DNA from: Treponema sp. | GTDB lineage: Bacteria; Spirochaetota; Spirochaetia; Treponematales; Treponemataceae | NCBI GenBank assembly: GCA_017645785.1 | Contig: JAGCNW010000005.1 | Location: forward strand, 53,936 to 117,935 | Length of the DNA: 64,000 nucleotides | Direction of reading: 5' to 3' | In this document: piece by piece, positions 1 to 8,969 of the stretch | Position numbering within the stretch: the stretch's first letter is position 1 | Layout of the letters: each line of letters starts with the position of its first letter | The notes under the pieces: generated by a model | What the model saw: only the letters and a program-made list of their open reading frames with translations | Told to the model about the DNA's origin: nothing | The model's database searches: none | Made by a program: the position numbers and the translations under genes

Positions 1-565
1 TGAGCGCCCAAAAAGTTTCCGTGTCGTCGGGGGCGTAGTTTTTGACTGCGCTTTGCGAGCCCGGGTCGAGGCTTTTTGAAATCAGTCCTTGAGCCTTCGC
101 TTTCTTTATGTTGTCCATCGAAAGCTTCCAAATCTTTGCGTGGGGGGCGTTCTCCAGGTCGGTCTCAAAGCCCGAGATGATGGCGGCTTGGATTTTCTTT
201 TCTTCCTCTTGGAAGGAGAGAGCGCTCTTTTCCGCGCTTGCGGAGACGCCGCCGGAAGTTATTCTTGCCAAGCGCGAGTATAGGCTGTTCATGGCCGTGT
301 TTGAAATGTTCGAGCGGGCCATGTAAATTGTCTTTCCGGCCCCGCCTTTTAAAACCAGCGTTTTTGTTGTCGGCAAAACCGTTATCGCGCCGTCAGACGC
401 GTCCGCGTCTTGCTTTTGCGTCATTACGCTTGTCGAGTGGTCGGGATTTTGTCCTGGAGTGATAGGAGTGGGGTCAGAACCAGAGCCAATGTCGCAGCCT
501 GCCAAATATCCCGCCAGCAAAAGAGCGAAAAGCGGCGCGATTAATTTTCTTGTCTTAAAAATCAT
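1..565 (-). CDS. secreted lipoprotein, N-terminal part (runs off the left end)
   Basis: An open frame with no stop runs from ATG 565 to the window edge (188 codons). The start has AAGGAG seven bases upstream. The protein opens with a short basic stretch, a hydrophobic core and the lipobox LAGC (Cys at about residue 24), so it should be lipid-anchored outside the cytoplasmic membrane. After the Cys comes a Gly/Ser/Pro/Asp-rich linker, then a more ordered region. It lies 20 bases downstream of the periplasmic protein gene at 586-903 on the same strand, so the two are probably cotranscribed. I do not recognise the family. The missing C-terminus might hold a catalytic domain, and nothing visible supports a function. 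Confidence 0.85.
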   Translation of the reverse strand, partial: MIFKTRKLIAPLFALLLAGYLAGCDIGSGSDPTPITPGQNPDHSTSVMTQKQDADASDGAITVLPTTKTLVLKGGAGKTIYMARSNISNTAMNSLYSRLARITSGGVSASAEKSALSFQEEEKKIQAAIISGFETDLENAPHAKIWKLSMDNIKKAKAQGLISKSLDPGSQSAVKNYAPDDTETFWAL

Positions 566-585
566 GTTTTTTCTCCTTATAAAAG

Positions 586-903
586 CTAAAGCTTTTTCCA
601 GTTCTTCACTTTTAGAACCGTCGCGCCGGGCATTTCCACAGGCGCCCTTTCATCGGAAAGAATTCCTTCGATCATGACTTTGTTTCCGTGCAAGGCGGCG
701 AGGGCGTCCTTTTTGTCAGCTTCTGCGTCCAAGTAGTATAGCGTTCCGTCTTCCGTCTTTAGTCCAGTCCTCGGAAAGGGCGCGTTTCCGTAAATTTCCA
801 AAACGCCTTCAACCTGCGTCTTCTTTCCGTTCTTTGCCATTCCAAAGGCTAGGCCAGAGCATAGGGCCAAGGCCGCCGCCAACAATAAAATTTTCGCTTT
901 CAT
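586..903 (-). CDS. small periplasmic protein, possibly OB-fold
   Basis: The 105-residue product starts with a classical signal peptide (MKAKILLLAAALALCSGLAFG). The mature part, about 84 residues, alternates beta-like segments such as VEGVLEIYG, GTLYYLDAE and NKVMIEGIL. That pattern resembles small periplasmic OB-fold proteins, but this is a shape argument only. AAGGAG precedes the ATG at a good distance and a TATATA box lies just upstream. It is the first gene of a leftward pair with the lipoprotein at 1-565. Function is unknown. Confidence 0.8.
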   Translation of the reverse strand: MKAKILLLAAALALCSGLAFGMAKNGKKTQVEGVLEIYGNAPFPRTGLKTEDGTLYYLDAEADKKDALAALHGNKVMIEGILSDERAPVEMPGATVLKVKNWKKL

Positions 904-982
904 ACGCGCTCCTTTCTATATATAATCCTAACATAGAACCGCGTTTTTGTCCAATAGTTACGCATAGGCCGACAAGAACAGT

Positions 983-1050
983 GTCATTGCCGGACTTGAT
1001 CCGGCAATCTTTTGTATAAAAGATTCCCGCGTCAAGCGCGAGAATGACAG
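983..1050. repeat. paired REP-like palindromic units
   Basis: Two head-to-head units of the form TGTCATT + CCGG/CTTGA/CCGG-type stem + AATCTTTT meet here. The first has arms ATTGCCGG and CCGGCAAT. The second, inverted, has the CCCGCG/CGCG-type stem and ends GAATGACA. The same unit recurs at 35911-35975, 37273-37304 and 52543-52681, always between or at the end of genes. It is a dispersed intergenic repeat and may also help terminate transcription. Confidence 0.75.
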
Positions 1051-1059
1051 TTCGCTTTA

Positions 1060-1089
1060 TTGAACAAGGGCCGCCGTTTGCGCTATAAT
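1060..1089 (+). promoter_or_regulatory. argS promoter, likely leaderless
   Basis: TTGAAC (1060-1065), an 18-base spacer and TATAAT (1084-1089). The argS ATG follows only eight bases after the minus-10 box, with no Shine-Dalgarno sequence, so the transcript probably starts at or next to the start codon. Confidence 0.65.
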
Positions 1090-1097
1090 AGAACATT

Positions 1098-2948
1098 ATG
1101 GCAGACATTAAAGAACAAATCCGCGCGGCTGTTTGCGCGGCGCTCAATCAGTTTAAGCAAGAAAAAAATATCGACGCTCCCGACGTGGAAGCGGCCTCTT
1201 TGACCTTGGAAAACCCGCCGGACCCCAAAATGGGCGACGTTGGCATTCCGCTTTTCGCCTTCGCAAAAACCTTCCGCATGGGCCCGCCGCAAATTTCGGC
1301 CGGCGTCGCTCAAATCCTTAAAGGCGCGGGGGAAATCGGCGGCGTAAAAGTTTCCGACCTTGGCGAAATCTTGAACCTTGGCCCTTACATCAACTTTAAG
1401 CTCAACAAGGGGAACGAAACTTATTCAATCCTAAAAAAAATCGCCGAGCAAAAAAACGATTACGGTTCGATTGGCTCCGACAATAAAAAGCCGATGGAAG
1501 GCCGGCGCGTCATGGTGGAATTTTCTTCCCCCAACACAAACAAGCCCCTGCACCTTGGACATGTCAGGAACGACGCGCTTGGCGAAAGCGTTAGCCGCAT
1601 TTTGAAGAAGGCTGGAGCCGACGTTTACAAAGTCAACATCATCAACAACCGCGGCGTCCACATTTGCAAGAGCATGCTGGCCTACCAACTCTTCCACCAA
1701 GAAAAAGGCGACACGCCCGAATCTTTGGGAATCAAGGGCGACCACTTTGTCGGAAACTGCTACGTGGAATTTGACAAGTACCTAAAGGGCGAGAAGGACA
1801 AGCCTGAGACCGCGCATCCCGAAGCCGCGCAAAAGGCGGAGGAAATGCTCGTTCAGTGGGAGGCCGGAGACAAGGACGTCCGCGCGCTTTGGCAAAAGAT
1901 GAACGACTGGACGCTTAACGGCGTTCAGGAAACTTACAAGCGCACAGGCGTTTCGTTTGACAAATTGTATTTTGAAAGCGACACATACCTTAAGGGAAAG
2001 GACGAGATTCAGCGCGGACTTGACATGGGAATATTTTTCAAGGCCGCCGACGGTTCCACCCGCGTTGACGTAACCGAAGCCGTTGGAAAAGGAAAGGACG
2101 GCGAAGACCACGAAAAAGTTTTGCTGCGCTCCGACGGAACCAGCGTCTACATCACGCAGGACATCGGAACCGCGATCAGCCGCCACAAGGACTGGCCCTT
2201 TAACCAAATGGTTTACGTCGTGGCAAGCGAGCAGAACTTTCACTTTAAGGTTTTGTTCTACATTCTAAAGAAGCTCGGCTTTGACTGGGCGCAAAAACTT
2301 TTCCACCTAAGCTACGGCCTTGTCAACCTTCCAAGCGGAAGAATGAAAAGCCGCGAGGGAACGGTTGTGGACGCGGACGATTTGCTTGACAGCCTGCACG
2401 CGGACGCGCTAAAGGAAATAAAGGAGAAGGGCCGCGACAAGGAATTGGACGACCCGGACGCGGTGGCTGAAAAAGTGGCGCTCGCCGCCGTTCACTACTA
2501 CATGCTGCAAGCGACACCGATTAAGGACATGCTCTTTAATCCCCAAGAGTCTCTTTCGTTCAACGGAAATACAGGCCCTTACTTGCAATACATGGGCGCG
2601 CGCATTTCTTCTATATTGAACAAGGCAAAGGAAAGCGGCGTTCTTCCAGACTCAAGCGAGGCGGCTTGCGCGCTTTTGACTAGCGGCGACGAATGGGAGC
2701 TTGTCAAACAGCTTGGCTCCTTCCCGGACACGGTTTCAAAGGCCGCCGCCAATTTGGATCCAAGCCTTGTGGCCGCCTTCTTGTACGACACGGCAAAATT
2801 GTTCAGCAAGTTCTACCAAAACTGCTCAATCATCAACGCCGAGTCAAAGGAACTTGCCGCCGCGCGCCTTTTCTTGGCGCAGTCAACGCTTGACGTAATG
2901 AAAGAAGCGATGGACTTGGTTTTGGTTCCCTTCTTGGAAAAGATGTAA
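1098..2948 (+). CDS. argS: arginyl-tRNA synthetase
   Basis: This class I synthetase of 616 residues attaches arginine to tRNA-Arg in the cytoplasm. Visible signs are the N-terminal additional domain (residues 1-110), the EFSSPNTNKPLHLGH segment with the HIGH-type motif HLGH at 152-155, the MKSREGTVV segment near residue 415 in place of KMSKS, and a C-terminal helical DALR anticodon-binding domain containing NTGPYLQY. Length is typical. The promoter abuts the ATG. The stop codon overlaps the ATG of the next gene (TAATG), so the downstream lipoprotein is translationally coupled. No truncation or lost motif is seen. Confidence 0.97.
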   Translation: MADIKEQIRAAVCAALNQFKQEKNIDAPDVEAASLTLENPPDPKMGDVGIPLFAFAKTFRMGPPQISAGVAQILKGAGEIGGVKVSDLGEILNLGPYINFKLNKGNETYSILKKIAEQKNDYGSIGSDNKKPMEGRRVMVEFSSPNTNKPLHLGHVRNDALGESVSRILKKAGADVYKVNIINNRGVHICKSMLAYQLFHQEKGDTPESLGIKGDHFVGNCYVEFDKYLKGEKDKPETAHPEAAQKAEEMLVQWEAGDKDVRALWQKMNDWTLNGVQETYKRTGVSFDKLYFESDTYLKGKDEIQRGLDMGIFFKAADGSTRVDVTEAVGKGKDGEDHEKVLLRSDGTSVYITQDIGTAISRHKDWPFNQMVYVVASEQNFHFKVLFYILKKLGFDWAQKLFHLSYGLVNLPSGRMKSREGTVVDADDLLDSLHADALKEIKEKGRDKELDDPDAVAEKVALAAVHYYMLQATPIKDMLFNPQESLSFNGNTGPYLQYMGARISSILNKAKESGVLPDSSEAACALLTSGDEWELVKQLGSFPDTVSKAAANLDPSLVAAFLYDTAKLFSKFYQNCSIINAESKELAAARLFLAQSTLDVMKEAMDLVLVPFLEKM

Positions 2949-4864
2949 TGGGAAGAACGGTGTCGCAAGCGGAAAATCGTCGCGCAAAAAACAAAAATCG
3001 GTCACTGACTAAGACTGCCGCGCGAACTAAAAGGCTTTTCCTGACTAAAACTGCCGCCGCCTTGGGCGCTGTCGTTTGCGCCGCGGCGCTTTGCGCCTGC
3101 CAAAAAGTTCCCGAGATGACGCTGGAACAAATCGCCGAGGCCAAGGAAAAATCTTCGCGCGAATTTTTTACCGCGACTCAATCAAAGCCGTACAAGGACC
3201 AAGGCTTTGTCCCCGGCCAAGTCGGCGGCGTTTGGAACGACGTTTGCATGTCGGACCCCAAGACCTTTAACATTCTTGTCGCCGAGCGCGACGCGCAGAG
3301 CGCTGGCATTATGGGCCAAACTAGCGATTGGCTTTTTGACTACGACTACGAAAAGCGCGAGTGGATTCCCCGCTGCGCTTCTTTTGTGATAGAAACCGAC
3401 GGGGCGCGCGACACGCTTACGGTTCACGTGACTTTGCGCGACGACCTTTACTGGTCTTTCATCAATTCCGACAAAAAAATTCCCGTCACAAGCGATGATA
3501 TCGTTTGGTGGTACGACGAAGTTTCGGGCGACGAGCGCTTTCAAAGCTCGGCGTATTCGGGCCAGTTTGTGACGATGGCCGACGGAGAAAGCCGCCGCAT
3601 CAAGGCCGTTAAAATCGACGAAAAGAATTTTGACTTTGTCTTTCCGCGAATCGTGGCCGACCCGCTTCTTGCGACAAACGATTCCTTTAAGCCTTCTTGG
3701 ATTTACAAAAAGGCCAAAGAAGAAGGCGGCGTTGAGGGTGTGAAAAATCTTTTTGGCATTGACTCGGACGTTCAGACGATTCCGTCTATGGGAATGTGGT
3801 TCATCGAAAGTTATTCGCCGGGCCAGCGGCTGGTATTCGCTCGCAACAAAGATTATTGGCAAAAGGATTCCGAAGGACAAGCGATTCCATACGCCCAAAA
3901 AATGATAATGCAAATCGTCGGCGACCAAAACACTTCATACCTTTTGTTCACGCAAGGAAAGTTGGAAACTTATTCTCCAACGCCCGAAAATCTTGACGAC
4001 GTGATTCGCGGGCAGGGGAACGACTACACAGTCTTTAACGCCGACGGAAGCCTTGGCGCGCAATTGTGGTCCTTTAACCAAAATCCCAAGAACCGCGCCG
4101 AGCCCTTTTACGATTGGTTTTGCAAAAAAGAATTCCGCCAGGCGATGAGCTGCGTCCTTAACCGCGACCGAATCATCGCGCAAACTTACCGCGGCTTGGC
4201 CTATCCCAAGTACGACTTTTTTCCGGACGGAAATCCCTTTTACAATCCCGACATCCAGCTTGAATACAAATTTGACTTGGCCAAGGCCGAGTCATTGCTA
4301 AATAAAATCGGTTTTAAGCGCGGCGCTGACGGAACGATGCTTGACGAAAAAAAGCGGCCTGTTGAATTTGACCTTGCGATCGCAAGCACGGCCAACACTT
4401 CGAACGACATCGCGCAAATCATAAGCGACGAGGCCAAGAAGCTTGGCATTAAGGTGAACGTTCGCCAAACCGATTTCCAAAAAATGGTGGAGTCCTTGAC
4501 GGCCACTTTTGACTGGCAGTCGATAATCATAGGATTGGGCGCCAATCTTTTTCCTTCGCAGGGAAGCAACGTGTGGCCGTCAAGCGGCAACTTGCACTTG
4601 TGGCATCCCTACCAGCAAAAGCCCGCCACCGAATGGGAAGCCCGCTGCGACTTTTTGTACAACGAAGGAAGCTACACCGCCGACAAGCTTGCCGCCCAAA
4701 AAATCTGGGACGAATACCAGCGCCTGATTTTGGAAGAGTGCCCGATAATCTACCTTGTGCGCCCGGCAAGCTTTTACGCAATCCGCAATCGCTGGAACCT
4801 TTCAAACTTTTACTACGACAACTTGAACGGCGCAAAGACCGACTGGGTGTGGCTGGCGGAGTGA
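2948..4864 (+). CDS. ABC-transporter substrate-binding lipoprotein (SBP family 5)
   Basis: The 638-residue protein resembles oligopeptide/dipeptide-binding proteins (OppA/DppA, SBP_bac_5), which capture peptides outside the membrane for an ABC importer. Supporting segments include WLFDYDYEKREWIPR, the TLTVHVTLRDDLYWS block, PVTSDDIVWWYD and the late FRQAMSCVLNRDRI block. The N-terminus is unusually long and basic, with LTKTAA twice, before a hydrophobic core ending in the lipobox ALCAC (Cys about residue 54). A start at a later codon is possible, but the TAATG overlap with argS favours the one given. No permease or ATPase genes lie nearby, so the partner transporter must be elsewhere. The exact ligand is not predictable. 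Confidence 0.88.
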   Translation: MGRTVSQAENRRAKNKNRSLTKTAARTKRLFLTKTAAALGAVVCAAALCACQKVPEMTLEQIAEAKEKSSREFFTATQSKPYKDQGFVPGQVGGVWNDVCMSDPKTFNILVAERDAQSAGIMGQTSDWLFDYDYEKREWIPRCASFVIETDGARDTLTVHVTLRDDLYWSFINSDKKIPVTSDDIVWWYDEVSGDERFQSSAYSGQFVTMADGESRRIKAVKIDEKNFDFVFPRIVADPLLATNDSFKPSWIYKKAKEEGGVEGVKNLFGIDSDVQTIPSMGMWFIESYSPGQRLVFARNKDYWQKDSEGQAIPYAQKMIMQIVGDQNTSYLLFTQGKLETYSPTPENLDDVIRGQGNDYTVFNADGSLGAQLWSFNQNPKNRAEPFYDWFCKKEFRQAMSCVLNRDRIIAQTYRGLAYPKYDFFPDGNPFYNPDIQLEYKFDLAKAESLLNKIGFKRGADGTMLDEKKRPVEFDLAIASTANTSNDIAQIISDEAKKLGIKVNVRQTDFQKMVESLTATFDWQSIIIGLGANLFPSQGSNVWPSSGNLHLWHPYQQKPATEWEARCDFLYNEGSYTADKLAAQKIWDEYQRLILEECPIIYLVRPASFYAIRNRWNLSNFYYDNLNGAKTDWVWLAE

Positions 4865-4911
4865 GAGTGGTGAAGGCCGCGTTCAACTGAGCGCTGCATG
4901 AAGACGGAGCG

Positions 4912-5238
4912 TTATTTTTTTTGCCGCGAAGCAAGCGAGTTTAACAAATCGAATACGGTCTTTTTGTTGAAGGCGGTGAGCTTTTGATATGTTGACAAAA
5001 GCTTTTCGTGTTCGGCGGAAAGTTTCTTTGCGATTTTAGCCTTTCCTGTCGCAAGGTATTCGACGGAAACGCCAAGAGCTTGCGCGATTTTTACGGCGTT
5101 GTCAACGCTTGGCTGAACTTTGGGGCCGGAAAGGTATTTGTCAAGCGTGTTTTTGCTTATTCCAGTCTTTAGAGAAAGTTCCTTAATTTGAACATCTTGA
5201 AAATCCAATTCCGTCCGCAAGTTTTCGGCAAAACCCAT
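4912..5238 (-). CDS. XRE-family transcriptional regulator
   Basis: A 108-residue DNA-binding protein with an N-terminal Cro/CI-type helix-turn-helix (about residues 8-65; IKELSLKTGISKNTLDKYL carries the recognition helix) and a short helical C-terminal tail. I chose ATG 5238 rather than the longer upstream frame because the protein then begins right at the HTH fold. The minus-10 TATAGT lies six bases before the ATG, so the mRNA looks leaderless. It is divergent from the secreted-protein gene at 5377. AAATTTGG-type palindromes in the shared region suggest it represses itself and that neighbour. Confidence 0.85.
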   Translation of the reverse strand: MGFAENLRTELDFQDVQIKELSLKTGISKNTLDKYLSGPKVQPSVDNAVKIAQALGVSVEYLATGKAKIAKKLSAEHEKLLSTYQKLTAFNKKTVFDLLNSLASRQKK

Positions 5239-5244
5239 ATTCAC

Positions 5245-5300
5245 ACTATAAACCAAATTTGGCGTTTGATGCTTGACAAAAACTATATTTGGTGTATAAT
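5245..5300. promoter_or_regulatory. divergent promoter region with XRE operator-like sites
   Basis: On the minus strand TATAGT (5250-5245) serves the regulator. On the plus strand TTGACA (5274-5279) and TATAAT (5295-5300), with a short 15-base spacer, serve the gene at 5377. The perfect palindrome CCAAATTTGG at 5253-5262 and a related TATATTTGGTG at 5284-5294 overlap these promoters and are good candidate repressor sites. Confidence 0.55.
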
Positions 5301-5376
5301 TGCGGTAAGCGTAAGATATGGCGTTTTTTAATGAAAAATGCCGAATTTTACAGAAATAAAACATTAGGAGTCGTAT

Positions 5377-5868
5377 ATGAAAAGAATTTTTGTTGCCATG
5401 CTTTTGTTTTCATGCGTTGCGTTGATTGCGAGCGCAAAGAAAACGGACACAAGTAAATTATTAACTAAAGGGACAGTTTCGTTTTCACAACAAATGGAGA
5501 AAAAAACTGTAATGGACGCTATTGTTTATGTTTTGTCAGAACATAGCATGGCTGTCGGCATGGTTAATGAATCGTTTGGCTTGCTTCAATCAGAATGGAC
5601 GCAGACTTCAGATGGGACTGGCAAAGTCGGCAAGACACTTGCATTGGGAATTTTGGGCATCAAGAATAATTTTCCTCAATATCTAAAGATTGATTTTAAA
5701 GTTACGGAAAATGGATATACCGTAATTCCTCTGCATAGGCAAGAGTTGCCGAAGTCAAATATTGAAAAGGCTCCCCTTGCAAAGAGTGATGAAGCAAAAA
5801 TAACGATGAAAATTGTTGAAGAAATTAATGCTCTTCTGAAAATTGACAGTCAAGCGATTTGGGAGTAA
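5377..5868 (+). CDS. secreted protein of unknown function
   Basis: The 163-residue product has a signal peptide (MKRIFVAMLLFSCVALIASA, cleavage expected after ASA) and a mature domain of about 140 residues that mixes helices and strands. No lipobox Cys is suitably placed, so it should be periplasmic or released. A TAGGAG Shine-Dalgarno precedes the ATG. It is divergent from the XRE regulator at 4912 and probably controlled by it. A long perfect hairpin terminator follows immediately. I do not recognise the family. Confidence 0.8.
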   Translation: MKRIFVAMLLFSCVALIASAKKTDTSKLLTKGTVSFSQQMEKKTVMDAIVYVLSEHSMAVGMVNESFGLLQSEWTQTSDGTGKVGKTLALGILGIKNNFPQYLKIDFKVTENGYTVIPLHRQELPKSNIEKAPLAKSDEAKITMKIVEEINALLKIDSQAIWE

Positions 5869-5883
5869 GTGTTAGAGTCTTTT

Positions 5884-5924
5884 GAACTAAAATGCCGGCA
5901 ATTGTATTGCCGGCATTTTAGTTC
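5884..5924. terminator. bidirectional hairpin terminator
   Basis: A perfect 19-base-pair stem (arm GAACTAAAATGCCGGCAAT) with a three-base TGT loop lies 16 bases after the stop of the secreted-protein gene. The A- and T-rich flanks would let it act on both strands. Confidence 0.8.
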
Positions 5925-6006
5925 GTCTTCTAGTCTGCGTGAGAAATAGAAACAACACGGAGCGTTTTTATCCTTCGCAAGCGTTCGTAAAAATAGTTAA
6001 ATATTT

Positions 6007-6047
6007 CTATTTCGCAAAAATGAAAATATTGCAATTTTGCGAAATAG
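6007..6047. repeat. hairpin repeat, left copy (bears ATPase promoter)
   Basis: Arms CTATTTCGCAAAA (6007-6019) and TTTTGCGAAATAG (6035-6047) are perfectly complementary. The same palindrome recurs at 7269-7309, so one copy sits on each side of the ATPase gene. A promoter is built into this copy: TTGCAA (6030-6035), a 16-base spacer, TATAAT (6052-6057). Confidence 0.75.
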
Positions 6048-6063
6048 GGGTTATAATGACATT

Positions 6064-7263
6064 ATGAGGCTGATAAATAGGGATTCTTATGTCACGCAGG
6101 CGATGAGTGTGAACGGCGCTCCTGACATAAAAGTTATTACAGGAGTTCGGCGTTCCGGCAAATCGAAACTGCTTGAAAAATTGATTTCAAAAATAAAAAG
6201 AGTCGACCGGCTTTCCAATGTCGTTCACATAAATTTCAACATTCTAAAATTCGAGCCGCTTCTTGAGTATCATGCATTATATGATTACATCGAATCTCGT
6301 TACGAAAAAAAGAAGCATAATTATCTTTTTATAGATGAAGTTCAAATGTGCAAAAACTTTGAAAAGGCGATTAACAGCCTGCACACTGAAGAAAAATTTG
6401 ACATTTATTTGACTGGCTCGAACGCTTTTTTGTTAAGCAGCGACCTTGCGACGCTTTTTACCGGCCGCACTTTTGAAATTGAGGTTTTTCCATTTTCCTT
6501 TGCCGAATATTTGAAGTATTACGGCAGCAAGAATAAATACGACGCTTTTGATTCATATATGGAAGAAGGCGGAATGGCTGGCTCTTATCTTTACAAAAGC
6601 CGCGCCCAAAAATACGATTATATCAATGGCGAAGTTTTTAACGCTCTTATAATTCGCGACATAATCAACAAATATAAAATTCGTAACAGGGCTTTGTTGG
6701 ACACATTGGTTGATTTTTTGATGGACAACATCGGAAATTTGGTTTCGGTTCGCAAAATTGCCGCGTCGCTTGCATCCAACAAGACAAAAGTGAATGACAA
6801 GACAATTGGCAAATACATCGACTATCTATGCAAGGCGTTCGCGTTTTACAGAATCCGTCGTTATGATATAAGGGGGAAGAAATACTTGGCCTCGGAAGAC
6901 AAGTATTACCTTAGCGATCATTCATTTAAGTACGCGCGGCTTGGAACAAAAAATATGGATTACGGTCATGTGTTGGAAAACGTTGTGGCGATTGAATTGC
7001 TGCGGCGCGGATATGAACTTTACGCTGGCGTTTTGTATAAAAAAGAAATCGACTTTGTGGCTGTAAAAAAGGACGAGAAAATCTACATTCAAGTTTCTGA
7101 CGACATAACGAATCCCCAAACGTTTGAGCGGGAGCTTGAGCCTTTGCTTGCGATAAAAGACGCTTATCCAAAAATTTTGTTGACTCGAAGCCGAAAAAAA
7201 ATGCGACAGTTTGAAGGCGTCAAAATCTACGACACGGCGGATTGGCTCTTGTTGAACGCCTAA
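6064..7263 (+). CDS. AAA-family ATPase with DUF4143 C-terminal domain
   Basis: The 399-residue product has an N-terminal P-loop ATPase domain (about residues 20-170) with Walker A GVRRSGKS and Walker B YLFIDEVQ, followed by sensor-like LTGSNA. The C-terminal half (about 200-399) matches the DUF4143 arrangement and ends with EIDFVAVKKDEKIYIQVS, a segment like the restriction-endonuclease-fold core seen in this family. The biological role of the family is not established. ATG 6064 is chosen because TATAAT ends six bases earlier and there is no Shine-Dalgarno, implying a leaderless mRNA. The gene is bracketed by two copies of one hairpin, which suggests movement as a unit. Confidence 0.88.
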   Translation: MRLINRDSYVTQAMSVNGAPDIKVITGVRRSGKSKLLEKLISKIKRVDRLSNVVHINFNILKFEPLLEYHALYDYIESRYEKKKHNYLFIDEVQMCKNFEKAINSLHTEEKFDIYLTGSNAFLLSSDLATLFTGRTFEIEVFPFSFAEYLKYYGSKNKYDAFDSYMEEGGMAGSYLYKSRAQKYDYINGEVFNALIIRDIINKYKIRNRALLDTLVDFLMDNIGNLVSVRKIAASLASNKTKVNDKTIGKYIDYLCKAFAFYRIRRYDIRGKKYLASEDKYYLSDHSFKYARLGTKNMDYGHVLENVVAIELLRRGYELYAGVLYKKEIDFVAVKKDEKIYIQVSDDITNPQTFERELEPLLAIKDAYPKILLTRSRKKMRQFEGVKIYDTADWLLLNA

Positions 7264-7268
7264 AATTT

Positions 7269-7309
7269 CTATTTCGCAAAAATGAATTTTTTTCAATTTT
7301 GCGAAATAG
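7269..7309. repeat. hairpin repeat, right copy
   Basis: The same CTATTTCGCAAAA / TTTTGCGAAATAG arms as at 6007-6047, here extended to 18-base arms with one A-A mismatch. It begins five bases after the ATPase stop codon. It lacks a T-run, so it does not look like a simple terminator. Confidence 0.75.
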
Positions 7310-7489
7310 GAAATTTGCGTGAGGGATAGTAGCGGCGCGGAGTGTTTTCAGCCCGGCGCGGCGGGCTGAAAATGGAGCGATAGCGGAACCGCGAATAGCC
7401 CGGCCCCGCGCAAGCGGGGACACGCCCGCATACCTCCACAATAATCCGTGTTCGTTGGGCGTTTCCTTCCGTTGGGCGTTTCCTTCCGC
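7310..7489. repeat. GC-rich intergenic repeat region with a 17-base tandem duplication
   Basis: No credible gene is present. Short GC-rich hairpins occur (for example CAGCCCG...CGGGCTG around 7350-7371 and CCCCGC...GCGGGG around 7404-7419). An exact tandem repeat of GTTGGGCGTTTCCTTCC occupies 7454-7470 and 7471-7487. A similar GC-rich segment lies at 24410-24525, so this is probably a dispersed noncoding element. Confidence 0.5.
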
Positions 7490-7518
7490 TTGCAACATAG
7501 CCCTAAAAGCGCTAAAAT
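7490..7518 (+). promoter_or_regulatory. ackA promoter
   Basis: TTGCAA (7490-7495), a 17-base spacer and TAAAAT (7513-7518), followed by a leader of about 30 bases with a CGAGGGA ribosome-binding site before ATG 7558. Confidence 0.65.
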
Positions 7519-7557
7519 AAATGCACTCATTTTTACTATATTATATCGAGGGAACTT

Positions 7558-8901
7558 ATGGTAATTCTTACATTGAACTGCGGATCTTCTTCCGCTAAGT
7601 ATCAGGTTTACGACTGGGACAACAAAGAAGTTATGGCCAACGGCGTGGTTGAGCGCATCGGAATCGACGGAAGCTGCATAACGCACAAGGCCAAGGGAAA
7701 GAAGACCGAAATCACAAGCCCGTGCCCCACGCACAAAGAGGCCATCGAGCTTATCATAAAAGAAATCACCGACCCCGAAGTTGGCGTCATTAAATCGATG
7801 GACGAAATCGGAGCGGTGGGCCACCGCGTTTTGCACGGCGGAGAAAAGTTCACAAAGAGCGTTTTGATCACGCCCGAAGTTTTGGAAGGCTTCCGCGAGG
7901 TTGTCGACCTTGGCCCCTTGCACATGCCCGCCAACATCATGGGAATCGAAGCCGCTCAAAAGGTTATGCCCAACGTTCCGCACTCTGCGATCATGGACAC
8001 GGCCTGGCACCAGACGATGCCCGAAGAAACTTTCCAGTACGCGATTCCCCGCGAGTGGTATGAAAAATACGCAGCCCGCCGCTACGGCTTCCACGGAACA
8101 AGCTTTTTGTACACGGCCAAGCGCGCCGCCGTTCTTTTGGGAAAAGAGCCCAAGGACACAAACCTCATCATTTGCCACATCGGAAACGGCTCGTCAATGT
8201 GCGCCGTAAAGAACGGCGTTTGCTACGACACGACGATGGGAATCACTCCGCTTGAGGGCCTTGTGATGGGAACTCGTTCGGGCGACCTTGACCCCGCGCT
8301 TCCCTTCTACATCATGCGCAAAACAGGAATGAGCGCCGACGAGATGGACAAGGCGCTTAACAAAAAGTGCGGCTGCCTTGGAATCACAGGAAAGTATTCC
8401 GACCGCCGCGACATCGAAATCGATGCGGCCAAGGGCGACAAGCTTTGCCAGCTTAGCATCGAGATGGAAGCCTTGCGCATCAAAAAATACATCGGAGCCT
8501 TTATGGCCGAGCTTGGCCACGTTGACGCGATTGTTTGGACAGCCGGCGTAGGCGAGCGCGGACCGATCACCCGCATGAAGGCTTGCTCTGGCTTGGAAAA
8601 CTACGGAATCAAAATCGACGCCCAGCGAAACGAATGGTCCTTTACAGGCAACGCCGAAACTTACATCCACGCCGACGATTCAAAGACAAAGATTTTTGTA
8701 ATCCCCACCGACGAAGAGCTTGTAATGACAGAGGACGCCTACGCTCTTATGAAGGGAACTTATGACGTTCACACAAACTTCAAGTACAGCTTCCAGGATC
8801 CTTCATACGTCAACAAGGCCCGCGAAGAAGGCCTTAAGGGCGACTTGGTCAAGCGGCCAAACATCGCCAAGGTTTTGGCAAGGGATATTATAGGGAAGTA
8901 A
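7558..8901 (+). CDS. ackA: acetate kinase
   Basis: This cytoplasmic enzyme interconverts acetyl phosphate plus ADP with acetate plus ATP, the ATP-forming last step of acetate fermentation. The 447-residue product shows the family signatures: N-terminal [44 protein letters not shown] and the [12 protein letters not shown] segment. It is longer than the usual 400 or so residues, with an extended C-terminus (about residues 400-447). No phosphotransacetylase gene is adjacent. It has its own promoter and a strong terminator, so it is monocistronic. Confidence 0.96.
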   Translation: MVILTLNCGSSSAKYQVYDWDNKEVMANGVVERIGIDGSCITHKAKGKKTEITSPCPTHKEAIELIIKEITDPEVGVIKSMDEIGAVGHRVLHGGEKFTKSVLITPEVLEGFREVVDLGPLHMPANIMGIEAAQKVMPNVPHSAIMDTAWHQTMPEETFQYAIPREWYEKYAARRYGFHGTSFLYTAKRAAVLLGKEPKDTNLIICHIGNGSSMCAVKNGVCYDTTMGITPLEGLVMGTRSGDLDPALPFYIMRKTGMSADEMDKALNKKCGCLGITGKYSDRRDIEIDAAKGDKLCQLSIEMEALRIKKYIGAFMAELGHVDAIVWTAGVGERGPITRMKACSGLENYGIKIDAQRNEWSFTGNAETYIHADDSKTKIFVIPTDEELVMTEDAYALMKGTYDVHTNFKYSFQDPSYVNKAREEGLKGDLVKRPNIAKVLARDIIGK

Positions 8902-8932
8902 ACAAAAATGCCGGGCGACCGGCATTTAACGT

Positions 8933-8964
8933 AAAAAAGCCGCGCGATTCGCGCGGCTTTTTTT
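8933..8964 (+). terminator. ackA intrinsic terminator
   Basis: Stem AAGCCGCGCG / CGCGCGGCTT with an ATTC loop and a seven-T tail. A smaller hairpin (AATGCCGG/CCGGCATT, about 8908-8925) sits just before it. Confidence 0.85.
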
Positions 8965-8969
8965 GTCCC

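Noticed and set aside
3182..3928. Minus-strand open frame of 248 codons
   Set aside because: Antisense of the substrate-binding lipoprotein gene; no signal, motif or ribosome-binding site.
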